From contig VMDC01000016.1 of the NCBI GenBank assembly GCA_008081045.1, positions 1-64,000 on the forward strand: DNA of 64,000 nt. The letters run 5' to 3'. Below the pieces are notes generated by a model that saw nothing but the letters and a program-made list of their open reading frames with translations, ran no database searches and was not told the origin of the DNA. The stretch comes from Gammaproteobacteria bacterium. GTDB lineage: Bacteria > Pseudomonadota > Gammaproteobacteria > Pseudomonadales > Pseudohongiellaceae. Shown piece after piece: positions 1 through 12,993 of this stretch (position 1 is its first letter; each line of letters starts with the position of its first letter). The position numbers and the translations under genes were made by a program.

Positions 1-62
1 GCTGACTTGCTGACTTGCTGACTTGCTGACTTGCTGACTTGCTGACTTGCTGACTTGCTGAC
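1..62. repeat. 8-bp tandem repeat, about 7.75 copies
   Basis: The window opens with seven perfect head-to-tail copies of GCTGACTT followed by a partial GCTGAC. The array may continue beyond the left edge. It ends 11 bases from the stop codon of the acyltransferase gene on the minus strand, so it is in that gene's 3' flank. The unit length is not a multiple of three, and no coding use is visible. Arrays of this kind are prone to slippage. Confidence 0.95.
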
Positions 63-73
63 AGCGCAGCATC

Positions 74-934
74 TTAAGCGGGGTCTTGTGATCCGTAAAA
101 TTCCGAGTTATCCGGACGTCGTCGAAAGCGTTTATATTCCCACTGATACTGAGGCAAGGCCCGATTGACCACAGACTCAACCGAGCGGTTAAGCCCTGCC
201 AAAGATTCCTGAAGATCGGCACTGTAAATTGCTTCATCGGCTGGCTCGAACACAGCAACAAAACCCTTGCCATGCGGAAGGCGCTCAGCAAACCCGCAGA
301 ACACCTGCGCGCCAGTGCGCTGAATCAGCTTGCTGACCAGCGTCATGGTTAAAGCGGGCTCTCCGTAAAAATCAGCAAACGCGCCGCCCGCATCCGCAGG
401 TACCTGATCAGGCAAAATGCCAACGATTTCCCCGCGTTTGAGAGCGCTCAATAATTGGGCGACGCCCTTGCGGTTGGTCGGCGCCAGATTCACACCGTTA
501 CGCGAGCGAACAGTTCTGAGCAGCTTGTCCAGACCGGCATTCTGGGGGGGCTGATACATAAAGTTGGCCGGTCTGCCTTCGCAGGCGAAAAACCCGAAAA
601 TCTCCCAGTTACTCAGGTGGGGTGCCAGCAGAATGACACCACGCGGGCCAGCCACCGCTGCATCGAACGCTGACAGCCCCTCACTGTCCTGAACCAGTTT
701 CAGGGTTGTCGGTAGCGGCGCTACCCAGGCTTTTCCCATTTCCAGAGCAGTGGCAGCAGTATGCACCAGGCTCTCTCTTACCAGTCGGTCCACCTCCGTG
801 TCCGAGCGTGCCGGAAAACAGGTTGCCAGATTCTTACGGGTTGTTTCTCTCATGCGGTTAGGCAGCCGATAGAGCAGGCCTCCCCACAGTCGGGCAAGCA
901 CGTGCAGAACCGGTAGCGGCAGCCAAGCGCACAC
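74..934 (-). CDS. LpxL/HtrB-family lysophospholipid (lipid A) acyltransferase
   Basis: The 286-residue product belongs to the LpxL/LpxM/HtrB family, which transfers secondary acyl chains to lipid A on the cytoplasmic face of the inner membrane. The catalytic H-x4-E motif is seen as HLSNWE near residue 105. A central DQ motif (ILPDQVP) and a C-terminal basic WEYKRFRRRP segment also match the family. The first standard start is the GTG at 934. It leaves a short N-terminus: the frame stays open upstream and encodes SLTYRLLRALLAV, which resembles the usual first half of the N-terminal membrane anchor. An ATT codon at 976 preceded by GGGTGA would restore it. Which lipid A position is acylated cannot be told from sequence. 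The gene is divergent from glyQ and is followed by a tandem repeat. Confidence 0.85.
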   Translation of the reverse strand: MCAWLPLPVLHVLARLWGGLLYRLPNRMRETTRKNLATCFPARSDTEVDRLVRESLVHTAATALEMGKAWVAPLPTTLKLVQDSEGLSAFDAAVAGPRGVILLAPHLSNWEIFGFFACEGRPANFMYQPPQNAGLDKLLRTVRSRNGVNLAPTNRKGVAQLLSALKRGEIVGILPDQVPADAGGAFADFYGEPALTMTLVSKLIQRTGAQVFCGFAERLPHGKGFVAVFEPADEAIYSADLQESLAGLNRSVESVVNRALPQYQWEYKRFRRRPDNSEFYGSQDPA

Positions 935-1190
935 CGCCAGCAGAGCCCGCAGTAATCTGTAAGTCAGTGATTGAATCGCTGTTCACCCGCCGTTTTGTTA
1001 AAGCCAGAGAGTCTGTCATGAAGACCCCGCCGGCATTATATCAACAGGCTCTCGGGAGTAGCAGGCACCCGATCAGAGTCGCGGTGTCACACCGCTTGAC
1101 CCGCGCCGCGGGACAGCTTGTTCGCTAGATTAGTTCGGGAGAATCGAGGATAATCGGGTTCCCGTAAACCCTCGAAAAATCAAGTACATC

Positions 1191-2123
1191 GTGAAAACCA
1201 ACAACGACTTGTCAACCTTTCAGGGGTTGATCATGGCGCTTCAGCAATTCTGGGCCGAAAAGGGCTGTGTTGTTCTGCAACCTCTGGATCTCGAAGTGGG
1301 CGCTGGCACTTTTCACCCCGCGACTTTTCTCAGAGCCATCGGACCGGAGAGCTGGAACACCGCCTACGTGCAGCCCTGCCGGAGACCGACGGATGGCCGC
1401 TACGGCGAAAACCCCAACCGGCTGCAGCATTACTATCAGTTCCAGGTCATCCTGAAACCGTCTCCCAAAGACATTCAAGAGCTGTATCTTGATTCGCTTC
1501 GCAGCCTGGGCATTGATATGTCGGTGCACGACATACGCTTTGTTGAAGACAACTGGGAATCGCCGACATTGGGAGCCTGGGGTCTGGGCTGGGAGGTCTG
1601 GCTCAACGGCATGGAAGTCACTCAGTTTACCTACTTCCAGCAGGTCGGCGGGCTCGAGTGTCACCCGGTCAGCGGTGAAATCACCTATGGGATAGAGCGA
1701 ATAGCGATGTATCTGCAGGGCGTGGACAGCATCTATGACATCGTCTGGACCCATGGCCCGGACGGCGACGTCACTTACGGCGACGTCTTCAAGCAAAACG
1801 AAGTCGAAATGTCGGCCTATAATTTTGAGCAGGCAGATACGGCGCTGCTGTTCCGGAACTTTGATGAATGCGAGGCGCAGTGCCAGTCTTTACTGGAAAA
1901 ACAGCTTGCGCTGCCCGCTTATGAGCAGGTACTCAAGGCGTCACATACTTTCAATCTGCTCGATGCCCGAAAGGCCGTGTCTGTGACGGAACGCCAGCGC
2001 TTTATTCTGCGGGTGCGCAGCCTCGCCCGCGGAGTCGCCGAGGAGTACTTCGCCAGTCGTAAGCGTCTGGGATTCCCCCTCGCGCCGGAAGCGCTCAGGG
2101 CCGAATATCTGGATGCATCCTGA
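1191..2123 (+). CDS. glyQ: Glycyl-tRNA synthetase alpha subunit
   Basis: GlyQ is the catalytic-core subunit of the alpha2beta2 bacterial glycyl-tRNA synthetase, which charges tRNA-Gly in the cytoplasm. At 310 residues it has the family length and carries long highly conserved stretches such as [20 protein letters not shown] and [20 protein letters not shown]. The start is a GTG, and its alignment ([14 protein letters not shown]) fits the family N-terminus. The ribosome-binding site is weak. It is two bases from glyS and is clearly co-transcribed with it. Both genes run toward the proposed oriC, against the inferred direction of replication. Confidence 0.98.
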   Translation: MKTNNDLSTFQGLIMALQQFWAEKGCVVLQPLDLEVGAGTFHPATFLRAIGPESWNTAYVQPCRRPTDGRYGENPNRLQHYYQFQVILKPSPKDIQELYLDSLRSLGIDMSVHDIRFVEDNWESPTLGAWGLGWEVWLNGMEVTQFTYFQQVGGLECHPVSGEITYGIERIAMYLQGVDSIYDIVWTHGPDGDVTYGDVFKQNEVEMSAYNFEQADTALLFRNFDECEAQCQSLLEKQLALPAYEQVLKASHTFNLLDARKAVSVTERQRFILRVRSLARGVAEEYFASRKRLGFPLAPEALRAEYLDAS

Positions 2124-2125
2124 CC

Positions 2126-4204
2126 ATGAACACGCGTGATCTGTTGATAGAAATCGGGACCGAAGAGCTCCCGCCGAAAGCGCTGGCAAATCTGTCCGCT
2201 GCTCTGGAACTCTCTCTGACTGAACAGCTGCGGGCATTGCAACTCTCATTCGGTACTGTGCAACGGTTTGCCTCACCACGCAGACTGGCGGTGCTGGTAG
2301 AAGCGCTCGATGAAGCACAACAGGATCAGGAAAAAACCCGATTGGGACCAGCCGTCCAAGCAGCGTTCGATGACACGGGCGCACCAACGCCGGCAGCGCT
2401 GGGATTTGCAAAATCCTGTGGCGTTGATGTCGATCAATTGTCACGGATCGAAAAAGATGGCGTGGAAAAGCTGAGCTTTTCGATAAATGAAAAAGGGCGT
2501 ACAACTCAGGCGCTGGTACCAACGCTGATCGAGACGGCCCTTAACAGGCTTCCCATCCCCAAGCGAATGCGCTGGGGCGCTTCGAGAATCGAATTCGTGC
2601 GACCGCTGCACTGGGCCGTCGTCCTGTTTGGAGAGGAAACCATAGAGACGGATATCCTCGGGGTCCGGTCCGGCCATTGCACCCGGGGGCATCGTTTCCA
2701 TAACAATCAGGATCTGCCATTGGTTCAGCCTTCTGACTATGAAAGCGTGCTTACGGAGCAGGGTCGGGTAATTGCCAGTTTCGACAAACGCCGTGACCTG
2801 ATCCGGGAGCAGGTTGAGCAACAGGCCCGGATGCATGAGGCGGTAGCCATCATTGATGAGGCGCTGCTTGACGAGGTAACCAGTCTCGTTGAGTTCCCTG
2901 TTGCCCTCACCGGCAGTTTCGACGAGGCATTTCTGGCGGTTCCACAAGAAGCGCTTATTCTCGCCATGAAGTCACATCAGAAATGTTTTCATCTGGCGGA
3001 TGCGGAGGGACGACTTCTGCCCAAATTCGTGGCCATCAGCAACCTTGAAAGCAAGGACCCGCAGCAAGTCATTACGGGCAATGAGCGGGTAATCAGGCCG
3101 CGACTGGCTGATGCCCAGTTCTTTTTCGATACCGATCGGGAAAAGCCCTTGATTAACAGAAAGGACAGTCTCGGAAGTCTGGTTTTCCAAGACAGATTAG
3201 GGACGGTGCTGGACAAGTGCGAGCGGGTGAGTCAGCTGAGCCGACAGGTTGCCGAACAGGTCTCCGCCGACCCGGCGCATTGCATGCGCGCGGCAGAGCT
3301 GTCCAAGTGTGACCTGTTAACCAGCATGGTAGGTGAGTTTGCTGATCTGCAGGGGCTTATGGGTTCGTACTATGCGGCCAATGACGGAGAGGCGCCCGAA
3401 GTCGCGCAGGCAATCCACGAGCAGTACCAGCCGCGTTTTGCCGGCGATGATTTGCCGGCCTCTGAGACAGGGGCCATTCTGGCCGTGGCCGATAAGCTCG
3501 ACACGATGGTGGGTTTGTTCGGCATCGGGCAACCACCTACCGGCTCCAAAGATCCGTTCGCTCTGCGACGCTCTGCCATCGGGATTCTCAGAATACTCGT
3601 GGAAAAGCCGCTTGAGCTGGATCTCAAGTGGCTCATAAAGGCATCTGTGGAGAGCTTCCCGGATGACCTGTTGCTGGCAGACACGGGCGATAAGGTGTTC
3701 GAATTTATCCTGGAGCGATTCAGGGCCTGGTATCTTGACGAAGGAATAAGTAGCGAGGAATTCCAATCCGTATTCGCACTGCGGCCGAGCCGGCCGCTCG
3801 ACTTTCATCGTCGAATTCAGGCTGTTCATACCTTTGCCCAGATGCCTGAGGCTCAGTCACTCGCCGCAGCAAACAAGCGCGTTGCAAATATTCTTTCCAA
3901 GCAGGATTCGGCTGCTGTCCCGCCGGCGCTCAGCGAAAGCCTGCTGCAGGAGAGCGCCGAGAAAGCCCTATACGCTGCGATTATTGATAAAGAGTCAGAA
4001 GTGGCGCCTTATGTAAAACAGGGCGATTACCAGAAAGGTCTGACCCTCCTTGCCGAACTCAAACCGGCCATTGATGGTTTTTTTGACGAGGTTCTGGTGA
4101 TGGCGGAAGACGAAGCCGTCAGGGACAACCGGTTGGCATTACTGGCAAAGCTGCAGGCACTGTTTCTGAACCTGGCCGACATTTCCCATCTGACCAAATC
4201 CTGA
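2126..4204 (+). CDS. glyS: Glycyl-tRNA synthetase beta subunit
   Basis: GlyS is the tRNA-binding subunit that partners GlyQ in the tetrameric synthetase. Its 692 residues match the family (about 690). The conserved N-terminus LLIEIGTEELPPKAL, the central RRLAVLVE and KRMRWG segments, and a C-terminal anticodon-binding (DALR-like) region with VLVMAEDEAVRDNRLALLAKL are visible. The ATG lies two bases after the glyQ stop, so translation is probably coupled. gmhB follows 22 bases downstream. Confidence 0.98.
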   Translation: MNTRDLLIEIGTEELPPKALANLSAALELSLTEQLRALQLSFGTVQRFASPRRLAVLVEALDEAQQDQEKTRLGPAVQAAFDDTGAPTPAALGFAKSCGVDVDQLSRIEKDGVEKLSFSINEKGRTTQALVPTLIETALNRLPIPKRMRWGASRIEFVRPLHWAVVLFGEETIETDILGVRSGHCTRGHRFHNNQDLPLVQPSDYESVLTEQGRVIASFDKRRDLIREQVEQQARMHEAVAIIDEALLDEVTSLVEFPVALTGSFDEAFLAVPQEALILAMKSHQKCFHLADAEGRLLPKFVAISNLESKDPQQVITGNERVIRPRLADAQFFFDTDREKPLINRKDSLGSLVFQDRLGTVLDKCERVSQLSRQVAEQVSADPAHCMRAAELSKCDLLTSMVGEFADLQGLMGSYYAANDGEAPEVAQAIHEQYQPRFAGDDLPASETGAILAVADKLDTMVGLFGIGQPPTGSKDPFALRRSAIGILRILVEKPLELDLKWLIKASVESFPDDLLLADTGDKVFEFILERFRAWYLDEGISSEEFQSVFALRPSRPLDFHRRIQAVHTFAQMPEAQSLAAANKRVANILSKQDSAAVPPALSESLLQESAEKALYAAIIDKESEVAPYVKQGDYQKGLTLLAELKPAIDGFFDEVLVMAEDEAVRDNRLALLAKLQALFLNLADISHLTKS

Positions 4205-4226
4205 CTGCACGCCGAGGTTTGCGATC

Positions 4227-4770
4227 ATGACATGCATCGTGCTTGACCGAGATGGAGTGATTAACGAGGATTCTGACGATTACATCAAATCAGCCGAAGA
4301 GTGGGCCCCCATTGACGGAAGTCTGGAGGCTATAGCTACGCTGACGGCCAGCGGATACCGGGTAGCGATCGCCACCAATCAGTCAGGTCTCGCTCGCGGT
4401 CTTTTTGATGAGTATGCTCTTGCAAAAATCCATCAGAAGCTGTGCGCCTCGGTTGAGGATGAAGGCGGTTTTATTGAAGGTATTTTCTTCTGCCCTCATG
4501 GGCCTGGTGAATCCTGTTCGTGCCGCAAGCCCGGCACCGGATTGCTGACGCAAATCGAGCAGGAGCTGGGCGTGAGTCTGGCGGGTCAGGCTTTTGTCGG
4601 TGATAGCCTGACAGATCTCCAGGCCGCTCAGTCGTACAACATGAGAGCGGTTCTGGTTCGAACCGGGAAGGGGGCAAAGACCGAGAGGCAACTCCAATCG
4701 CTGGCTGATCATGAGATTGAAATCTTCGACTGTCTGGCTGAATTTGTCAGTGCAGAGACCTCTGTGAAAC

Positions 4771-4778
<8 letters not shown>
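4227..4778 (+). CDS. gmhB: D-glycero-beta-D-manno-heptose-1,7-bisphosphate 7-phosphatase
   Basis: GmhB removes the 7-phosphate of heptose 1,7-bisphosphate in ADP-heptose synthesis for the LPS inner core. The 183-residue protein is a HAD-family phosphatase. The nucleophile motif is LDRDGVIN (residues 6-13), the Thr motif ATNQSG follows near residue 50, and the Mg-binding FVGDSLTDL is near 124. The zinc-binding Cys/His loop is seen as CPH followed by CSC just before RKP. Its gene order, glyS-gmhB-plsC, is common in gammaproteobacteria. It overlaps the next gene by 8 bases. Confidence 0.93.
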
Positions 4779-9091
<4,313 letters not shown>

Positions 9092-9195
9092 AGTCAGGGG
9101 GCGCAGATCGCAAGAGACCAAGCCACGCGCGTGTTCCCGGTGAAGTAAGCGACTACCAACAAGACAGCCGATTCACCTGGCACCGACGAGCTGGC

Positions 9196-10299
9196 TCAAA
9201 GTCTCATCGGCATAACGACATAGACTGCATCGCCGCCTTCTTCGGCTTCAAGCAGGGCGCTGCTGTTCGGATCAGAGAGCGTGATCCGGGCCCGTTTGCT
9301 GCTCAGAGTGGACAGGACATCAATCAGGTACGACACATTAAAGCCCATCTCCAGGGACTCACCGCTGTACTCCACAGCAACCACTTCTTCCGCTTCTTCC
9401 TGATCCGGGTTGTTTGCCAGTATTTTCATTTCACCCTCTGCCAGCATCACTCGAACACCGCGATACTTCTCGTTAGAGAGTATGGACGCCCGCGCGAAGG
9501 CCTGCCGCAGTTCCTGACAATCCCCGATCACGGACTTGTTGCCGCCTTTCGGCAGCACCCGGTTGTAATCAGGGAATTTCCCGTCGACCAGTTTTGAGGT
9601 AAAGGTAAATTCCGGCACTTTGGCTCTGATATGGTTTTGGCCGAACGTCAACGTAATGTCTCCGCCCTCCTCGCTCAATAAACGCGACAGCTCAACAACC
9701 CCTTTCCGGGGCAGAATTTGCTGTTGCGTATCCTCCACCGCAGACTCCAGGCTGACCGTCTCCATTGCCAGTCTATGGCCATCTGTGGCCACCAGCCGAA
9801 GGTAGTCCTTACCAACCTCAAACAGCATCCCGTTCAGATAATATCGTACGTCCTGCTGCGCCATGGCGAAGCTGGTGTTGTCCAACAGTTGCCTGAGCTT
9901 CGACTGGCCGATACTGAGAGAGAAGGTATCGGGCTCTTCCTCCACGTTCGGGAATTCGGATGCCGCCAACGTGGTCAGCGAGAACCGGCTCCTCCCGGAC
10001 TTCAGCACCAGCTTTTTATCCGCCAAAGCGATATCTACCGTCGCGCCCTCTGACAGTGACTTGCAGATATCGAGAAGCTTGCGGGCGGGCACAGTGACCT
10101 CTCCGGACTGAAAGGCCTGGTCAACCTCCGTTTTACCCACCAGTTCAACCTCTAAATCGGTGCCAGTCAGGGACAGCTCTTTCTCTTTCAGAACTAGCAA
10201 CACATTGGCAAGTACCGGAAGGGTCTGGCGACGCTCAACAACCCCGCTCACCAGTTGAAGTGGCTTGAGCAGTGCGTCACGGCTTATCTGAAATTGCAT
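9196..10299 (-). CDS. dnaN: DNA polymerase III beta sliding clamp
   Basis: DnaN dimerises into the ring that tethers DNA polymerase III and other partners to DNA. The 367-residue length and three repeated clamp domains fit the family. Conserved segments are KPLQLVSGVVERRQTLPVLANVLL at the N-terminus (shown in part), RYYLNGMLFEV mid-protein, and the C-terminal VYVVMPMRL that forms part of the hydrophobic binding pocket. It lies 33 bases after dnaA in the same direction. An AGGA lies directly against the ATG, and a second AAAGGA lies 12 bases further upstream. Confidence 0.99.
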   Translation of the reverse strand: MQFQISRDALLKPLQLVSGVVERRQTLPVLANVLLVLKEKELSLTGTDLEVELVGKTEVDQAFQSGEVTVPARKLLDICKSLSEGATVDIALADKKLVLKSGRSRFSLTTLAASEFPNVEEEPDTFSLSIGQSKLRQLLDNTSFAMAQQDVRYYLNGMLFEVGKDYLRLVATDGHRLAMETVSLESAVEDTQQQILPRKGVVELSRLLSEEGGDITLTFGQNHIRAKVPEFTFTSKLVDGKFPDYNRVLPKGGNKSVIGDCQELRQAFARASILSNEKYRGVRVMLAEGEMKILANNPDQEEAEEVVAVEYSGESLEMGFNVSYLIDVLSTLSSKRARITLSDPNSSALLEAEEGGDAVYVVMPMRL

Positions 10300-10332
10300 T
10301 TCCTAATTAATCCTTTATTTTTCAATGTCTTA

Positions 10333-11754
10333 TTAGGTAGAAAGTGAGCGTAGAAGATTGTTGTAGTCTTCCTTAATATCCATAGAGCTGTGCCGAAGTT
10401 TGTTGATCTGTTTACAGGCGTGCAGGACCGTTGTGTGATCTCGCCCGCCGAAAGCGTCGCCAATTTCCGGCAAACTGTGGTTTGTCAGCTCTTTCGACAG
10501 CGACATGGCGACTTGTCTGGGTCTTGCGACAGAGCGATTACGCCTTTTTGACAACATGTCGGCCATTTTAATCTTATAATACTCGGCGACAGACCGCTGT
10601 ATATTGTCAATAGTCACCAGCTTGTCTTGCAGGGCAAACAGGTCTCTTAACGCCTCCTTGATCAGCTCAAGATCGATAGCGGCCCCTTTGAAACTGGCAT
10701 GCGCTATCACCCGCTTCAACGCACCTTCCAGCTCTCGCACGTTGGACCTCAGTCGCTGTGCAATAAACAGGGCCGCATCATAGGGCAATTCAATGCCAGA
10801 CTGCGCGGCCTTATTGATCAGAATGGCCGCCCGGGTCTCGAGCTCAGGGGGTTCCACCGCTACCGTCAGCCCCCAACCAAAACGGGATTTGAGTCTTTCT
10901 TCGAGGCCATTGATCTCTTTGTGGAAACGATCACAAGTGAGGATTATTTGTTGCCCGCCCTCTAATAAGGCGTTAAAAGTATGGAAGAACTCTTCCTGCG
11001 ACCGCTCTTTGCCGGCAAAAAACTGAATGTCATCGATAAGCAAGGCATCAACCGAGCGGTAAAACCGTTTGAACTCATTAATCGCATTCATCTGTAACGC
11101 AGTGACCATGGTAGCCACGAACGTTTCCGAGTGGAGGTAAACCACTTTGGCATCGGGTTTTTTGCTGACCAGATAATTGCCGATCGCATGCATCAGGTGG
11201 GTTTTACCCAGCCCTACTCCCCCGTAGATAAACAGCGGGTTATAGGCAAAGCCGGGATTCTCAGCAACCTGCATGGCTGCCGCGCGAGCAAGCTGATTGG
11301 ACTTACCCACAATGAAGCTGTCGAACGTGTTATCCGGCTTCAGCGAGCCCCGGTGCATCAGCTTACCGTCTATAATCGTATCCACTCTGGATCCGGCTTT
11401 TCGCTGCAGCCCGGCGGACAATCCGGGCTCTGGGCGGCTGCCGCGCGCGTCTTCAGCCGGCGGGCGCGACACCCTGACGGCCGCCGGCTCGGGGGCCGCA
11501 GCGACGGTACCATGCGGGTTGCTGACCTGCAGATGCACCTTGAGCGGCTCGCCCGCCTGTTCCTCTAAAAGATCTGAGATTCGCGCCAGATATTTATTCT
11601 TCACCCAATCCAGGATGAACCTGTTAGGTGCATAGAGGTGCAAGCTTGTCTGCTCCAGCTCAGCCCGGAGGGGCCTTATCCAGGTGCCAAATTGCTGCGG
11701 GGGTAACTCTTCTTTGAGACGTTCACTACATCTCTGCCAATGCTCAACTACCAC
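10333..11754 (-). CDS. dnaA: Chromosomal replication initiator protein DnaA
   Basis: DnaA binds 9-mer boxes at oriC, oligomerises with ATP and melts the origin. All four domains are visible in the 473 residues: domain I (about 1-80), a proline-rich linker (85-115), the AAA+ domain III with Walker [10 protein letters not shown] (178-186) and Walker [10 protein letters not shown] (238-246), and domain IV with the DNA-recognition motif [11 protein letters not shown] near 440. Translation starts at a GTG, giving the family-like MVVEHWQRC. DnaA boxes directly upstream imply autoregulation as well as origin function. Confidence 0.99.
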   Translation of the reverse strand: MVVEHWQRCSERLKEELPPQQFGTWIRPLRAELEQTSLHLYAPNRFILDWVKNKYLARISDLLEEQAGEPLKVHLQVSNPHGTVAAAPEPAAVRVSRPPAEDARGSRPEPGLSAGLQRKAGSRVDTIIDGKLMHRGSLKPDNTFDSFIVGKSNQLARAAAMQVAENPGFAYNPLFIYGGVGLGKTHLMHAIGNYLVSKKPDAKVVYLHSETFVATMVTALQMNAINEFKRFYRSVDALLIDDIQFFAGKERSQEEFFHTFNALLEGGQQIILTCDRFHKEINGLEERLKSRFGWGLTVAVEPPELETRAAILINKAAQSGIELPYDAALFIAQRLRSNVRELEGALKRVIAHASFKGAAIDLELIKEALRDLFALQDKLVTIDNIQRSVAEYYKIKMADMLSKRRNRSVARPRQVAMSLSKELTNHSLPEIGDAFGGRDHTTVLHACKQINKLRHSSMDIKEDYNNLLRSLST

Positions 11755-11785
11755 GACTGTCTTTTCCGATTGCCTGTTTTAGTTT

Positions 11786-11814
11786 TTTATGCTGGGAATC
11801 ATAACGACGAACAA
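11786..11814 (-). promoter_or_regulatory. Possible sigma-70 promoter of dnaA
   Basis: Read on the minus strand, TTGTTC and CATAAA are separated by 17 bases and lie about 32 bases upstream of the dnaA GTG. The elements are only moderately close to consensus. The imperfect DnaA box at 11820-11828 directly adjoins the -35 element, which would suit repression by DnaA. Confidence 0.35.
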
Positions 11815-11819
11815 AGCAC

Positions 11820-11828
11820 TTATCCACT
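11820..11828 (+). promoter_or_regulatory. DnaA box, one mismatch (TTATCCACT)
   Basis: The 9-mer differs from TTATCCACA only at the last base. It stands on the dnaA side of the AT-rich segment, opposite the three-box cluster. Confidence 0.6.
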
Positions 11829-11953
11829 GCCCAGAGAGCAGAAAAGCCATTTTTTGGTTTGATTTTTTATCTATATTTATCAATTGTTTATGAGAATTTG
11901 CCCTGTTTTTCCCGACTGAAAATTCCGTAAATTTTTGCCTGAAGCGGCCAGCC

Positions 11954-11962
11954 TGTGCATAA
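11954..11962 (-). promoter_or_regulatory. DnaA box (TTATGCACA)
   Basis: The plus strand reads TGTGCATAA, an exact fit to TTATNCACA on the minus strand. It is the first of three same-direction boxes. Confidence 0.82.
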
Positions 11963-11968
11963 ATAACT

Positions 11969-11977
11969 TGTGGATAA
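11969..11977 (-). promoter_or_regulatory. DnaA box, perfect consensus (TTATCCACA)
   Basis: The plus strand reads TGTGGATAA, the strongest type of DnaA box. It starts 15 bases after the preceding box. Confidence 0.88.
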
Positions 11978-11979
11978 CT

Positions 11980-11988
11980 TGTGGCTAA
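11980..11988 (-). promoter_or_regulatory. DnaA box, one mismatch (TTAGCCACA)
   Basis: The plus strand reads TGTGGCTAA. It starts 11 bases after the perfect box, about one helical turn, which would let DnaA protomers stack on one face of the DNA. Confidence 0.6.
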
Positions 11989-12085
11989 TTTATGGATGGC
12001 CCACCGGCGCGTTCAGCCTGCCTCAAGCCGGCGAGGCAACCTACGGTCCGGCGGCATTTGGCCAGGCAATTCTCTCGAGTCCGCG

Positions 12086-12114
12086 TTGCAAGTTTGACCC
12101 AAAACCACTAGAAT
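12086..12114 (+). promoter_or_regulatory. Sigma-70 promoter of rpmH
   Basis: TTGCAA and TAGAAT are separated by exactly 17 bases and lie 58 bases upstream of the rpmH ATG. It should drive rpmH-rnpA and probably the genes after them. Confidence 0.65.
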
Positions 12115-12171
12115 TCGCGCTCTTTTTCGAACCCGTTTCGGTTCGCGAGCAAAACAGACGGATAACTCACT

Positions 12172-12306
12172 ATGAAGCGAACATATCAGCCTAGCGTTCT
12201 CAAGCGAGCTCGCACTCACGGATTCCGCGCGCGGATGTCTACCAAGGGTGGCCGACTGGTGCTCAAGCGACGTCGCGCAAAGGGTCGAGCGCAGCTGTCG
12301 GCCTGA
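12172..12306 (+). CDS. rpmH: 50S ribosomal protein L34
   Basis: This short gene encodes a 44-residue, highly basic protein beginning [20 protein letters not shown] and ending in an arginine/lysine-rich tail ([13 protein letters not shown]). That is the L34 signature at the usual length. L34 binds 23S rRNA in the large subunit. It is the first gene to the right of oriC and precedes rnpA, as in nearly all bacteria. Confidence 0.98.
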   Translation: MKRTYQPSVLKRARTHGFRARMSTKGGRLVLKRRRAKGRAQLSA

Positions 12307-12343
12307 GAACCCGACGCTTAATGGCATCCAGGTGTAAGGCCTT

Positions 12344-12721
12344 GTGGCATCTCAGAGCTTTCCCAAAGCCTCGCGCCTGCTTAATGCTGCCGATTACAGC
12401 GCTGTCTTCGATCAGACCCACTTCAAGGTTTCCTGTCGCTACTTTCTGATACTAGCCAGATTCAGTCGCGACGCGAACACCCGACTCGGTTTAATCGTCG
12501 CCAAAAAACACATCCCAACTGCCGTCCAAAGAAACCGGTTAAAAAGGCTCATCAGAACGTCATTCAGATCGCTTGAACCGTTTCCCCGTCATTTAGATCT
12601 GGTTGTTCTGGTCAGAAAGGGTGCTGATAAAACCCACAACCGACAAGCCTTTGCCCAACTCAACACACTCTGGGCTGATGTTGCGCTAAAATGCCAGAAA
12701 ACCAACCCGCGACCTGACTAA
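12344..12721 (+). CDS. rnpA: Ribonuclease P protein component
   Basis: RnpA is the protein cofactor of RNase P, which matures tRNA 5' ends. The 125-residue product carries the RNR signature as AVQRNRLKRLIRTSFR (about residues 60-75) and the conserved central strand RLGLIVAKKHI. Translation starts at GTG, preceded by AAGG at a suitable distance. The rpmH-rnpA-yidD-yidC-mnmE order is the standard arrangement. Confidence 0.96.
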   Translation: MASQSFPKASRLLNAADYSAVFDQTHFKVSCRYFLILARFSRDANTRLGLIVAKKHIPTAVQRNRLKRLIRTSFRSLEPFPRHLDLVVLVRKGADKTHNRQAFAQLNTLWADVALKCQKTNPRPD

Positions 12722-12747
12722 AGGCAGCCTGAAAGCACGATACTGAA

Positions 12748-12990
12748 ATGATTACCAAGCTCCTGATCGGCATGATCGACATCTACCAGCGATTTTTCAG
12801 CCTCTTGCTTGGAAGCAACTGCCGCTTTTATCCCACCTGTTCGCACTATCTAAAAGAAGCCATACAACTGCATGGCCCGATTAAAGGCATGCTGTTGGGC
12901 GTCAACAGGCTGAGTAAATGCCACCCCTGGCATGAAGGCGGAATGGACCCTGTACCTGATCCCGCTCGTCACCCGGAACTTAAGAGCTGA
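12748..12990 (+). CDS. yidD: Membrane protein insertion efficiency factor YidD
   Basis: The 80-residue product matches the YidD/HlyA-associated family. The conserved cysteine/serine core reads [17 protein letters not shown] (about residues 27-43) and is followed by the [20 protein letters not shown] segment. YidD assists YidC-dependent membrane insertion. It lies between rnpA and yidC, three bases from the latter. Confidence 0.95.
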   Translation: MITKLLIGMIDIYQRFFSLLLGSNCRFYPTCSHYLKEAIQLHGPIKGMLLGVNRLSKCHPWHEGGMDPVPDPARHPELKS

Positions 12991-12993
12991 CCT

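Larger units (their letters stand above)
11755..12080. other. Probable oriC between dnaA and rpmH
   Basis: This non-coding segment holds an imperfect DnaA box at 11820, a strongly AT-rich stretch at about 11850-11895 rich in T-runs and resembling an unwinding element, and three closely spaced DnaA boxes at 11954, 11969 and 11980, all in the same orientation. Flanking transcription diverges from it on both sides. The dnaA-rpmH interval is a known origin position in pseudomonads. A GC-skew switch here would confirm it. Confidence 0.8.

Noticed and set aside
1-62. Possible CRISPR array
   Set aside because: The 8-bp units are contiguous with no spacers.
9092-9121. Upstream TTG start for recF
   Set aside because: It adds ten non-conserved residues; the ATG at 9091 matches the family start.
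12013-12327. 104-residue minus-strand frame across rpmH
   Set aside because: It is the complement of the L34 gene and carries no recognisable domain.
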